The translations under genes were made by a program, and so were the position numbers. 5,232 nt of DNA from Peptococcaceae bacterium (GTDB lineage Bacteria > Bacillota > Desulfitobacteriia > Desulfitobacteriales > Desulfitobacteriaceae). The notes beneath the pieces were generated by a model that worked only from the letters and a program-made list of their open reading frames with translations, had not been told where the DNA came from and did not search any database. Location: NCBI GenBank assembly GCA_031289815.1, contig JAITOS010000046.1, positions 1-5,232 of the forward strand, in the 5' to 3' direction. This document shows positions 4,850 to 5,232 of this stretch, in pieces (position 1 is the first letter of the stretch; every line of letters starts with the position of its first letter).

Positions 4850-5232
4850 ATGAGCAGAACAGCGGAAAGAAATCTGGGCTTCGTCCTCGTCGCCCTGCTG
4901 CTGCTGGCGGCGGCGTCCGTGCTGATCAGACAGGCCGTAGCCGCTGCCGGAGCGCCGGTGTATACCGTAGAAAAGGCACATATCGTGGAAGCGGAAAAAC
5001 CCTTGCTGACCTATCGGGACGGTGTGGCGGCGGCCCGCTGGGCCTACGAGGGTTTAACCCTGTTGCAAGACCCGGAAAGCGGTGTGCCGTTGGCGGGCTA
5101 TACCTATGACCGAGATACGCTCGGCTGGCCGCTATCCAGCGGGGAAACCGGCGAGGACCGGATCGCGGCGGCGGATTTTTGGCTGGGACTGGCGCCGCTC
5201 AGCGCCTATACCGCCACCGGCGACCCGCGCTA
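4850..5232 (+). CDS. Membrane-anchored extracytoplasmic protein, possibly alpha/alpha-barrel (six-hairpin) enzyme; 3' end missing
   Basis: ATG 4850 is preceded by AAAGGA (4838-4843) at 6 nt. The frame is open to the window edge (127 complete codons). Residues 1-9 are polar with two Arg; residues 10-27 (LGFVLVALLLLAAASVLI) are a membrane anchor or signal peptide, possibly cut after AVAAA near residue 33. The exported part starts with a polar strand-like region, then WAYEGLTLLQDPESGVPLAG (about 63-82), YTYDRDTLGWPLSS, and DFWLGLAPLSAYTATGDPRY at the edge. Helices separated by loops of the 'DPESGVP' kind and a helix ending in 'Y-x-A-T-G-D-P-R-Y' are typical of alpha/alpha-barrel enzymes acting on polysaccharides (six-hairpin glycosidases, epimerases, DUF3131-like proteins). 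That is pattern-based inference and catalytic residues would lie beyond the window. Its position after the TolC-like gene suggests a shared transcript. Confidence 0.85.
   Translation, partial: MSRTAERNLGFVLVALLLLAAASVLIRQAVAAAGAPVYTVEKAHIVEAEKPLLTYRDGVAAARWAYEGLTLLQDPESGVPLAGYTYDRDTLGWPLSSGETGEDRIAAADFWLGLAPLSAYTATGDPR

Noticed and set aside
4721..4981. Minus-strand frame of 86 codons
   Set aside because: It overlaps the well-supported plus-strand gene at 4850, has no ribosome site and shows no domain.

Overview
The window most likely comes from a moderately GC-rich Firmicute of the Clostridia type. The support is: strong AGGAG-type ribosome binding sites, use of TTG and GTG as well as ATG starts, a secreted protein carrying C-terminal cell-wall-binding type 2 (CWB2) modules, and GC-rich coding regions separated by AT-richer gaps. 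All recognisable genes lie on the + strand and every encoded protein begins with a signal peptide or membrane anchor, so this is a cell-surface locus. I cannot name the genus from the sequence alone.

Layout. Positions 1-256 may hold the charged 3' end of an upstream gene (weak call). Positions 257-531 hold no convincing gene. They contain a GC-rich hairpin (273-329) and a clear 149-bp palindromic element (364-512) whose ends are 30-bp imperfect inverted repeats and which is flanked directly by a 10-bp near-perfect direct repeat; this looks like a non-autonomous transposable element (MITE). A good sigma-A-like promoter (532-561) then drives a small membrane-anchored protein of unknown function (653-1075). 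A second promoter (1162-1190) and a structured leader (1207-1250) precede a 703-residue wall protein (1278-3389) with three tandem 86-residue Ig-like repeats and a CWB2 anchor. After a 203-bp gap with a possible tiny leader ORF comes a 373-residue TolC-like coiled-coil protein (3593-4714). A truncated gene for a membrane-anchored, possibly six-hairpin-glycosidase-like protein runs off the end (4850-5232).

How the genes may work together (inference): the wall protein displays an Ig-like stalk on the peptidoglycan or secondary wall polymer. The TolC-like protein would sit outside the membrane, possibly as a conduit or scaffold. It seems to lack most of the segments that form the beta-barrel in outer-membrane TolC, which would fit a Gram-positive envelope. 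The last protein would act just outside the membrane. A role in export or assembly of surface polymers is plausible but not shown. I found no RNA genes, CRISPR arrays, or convincing intrinsic terminators.
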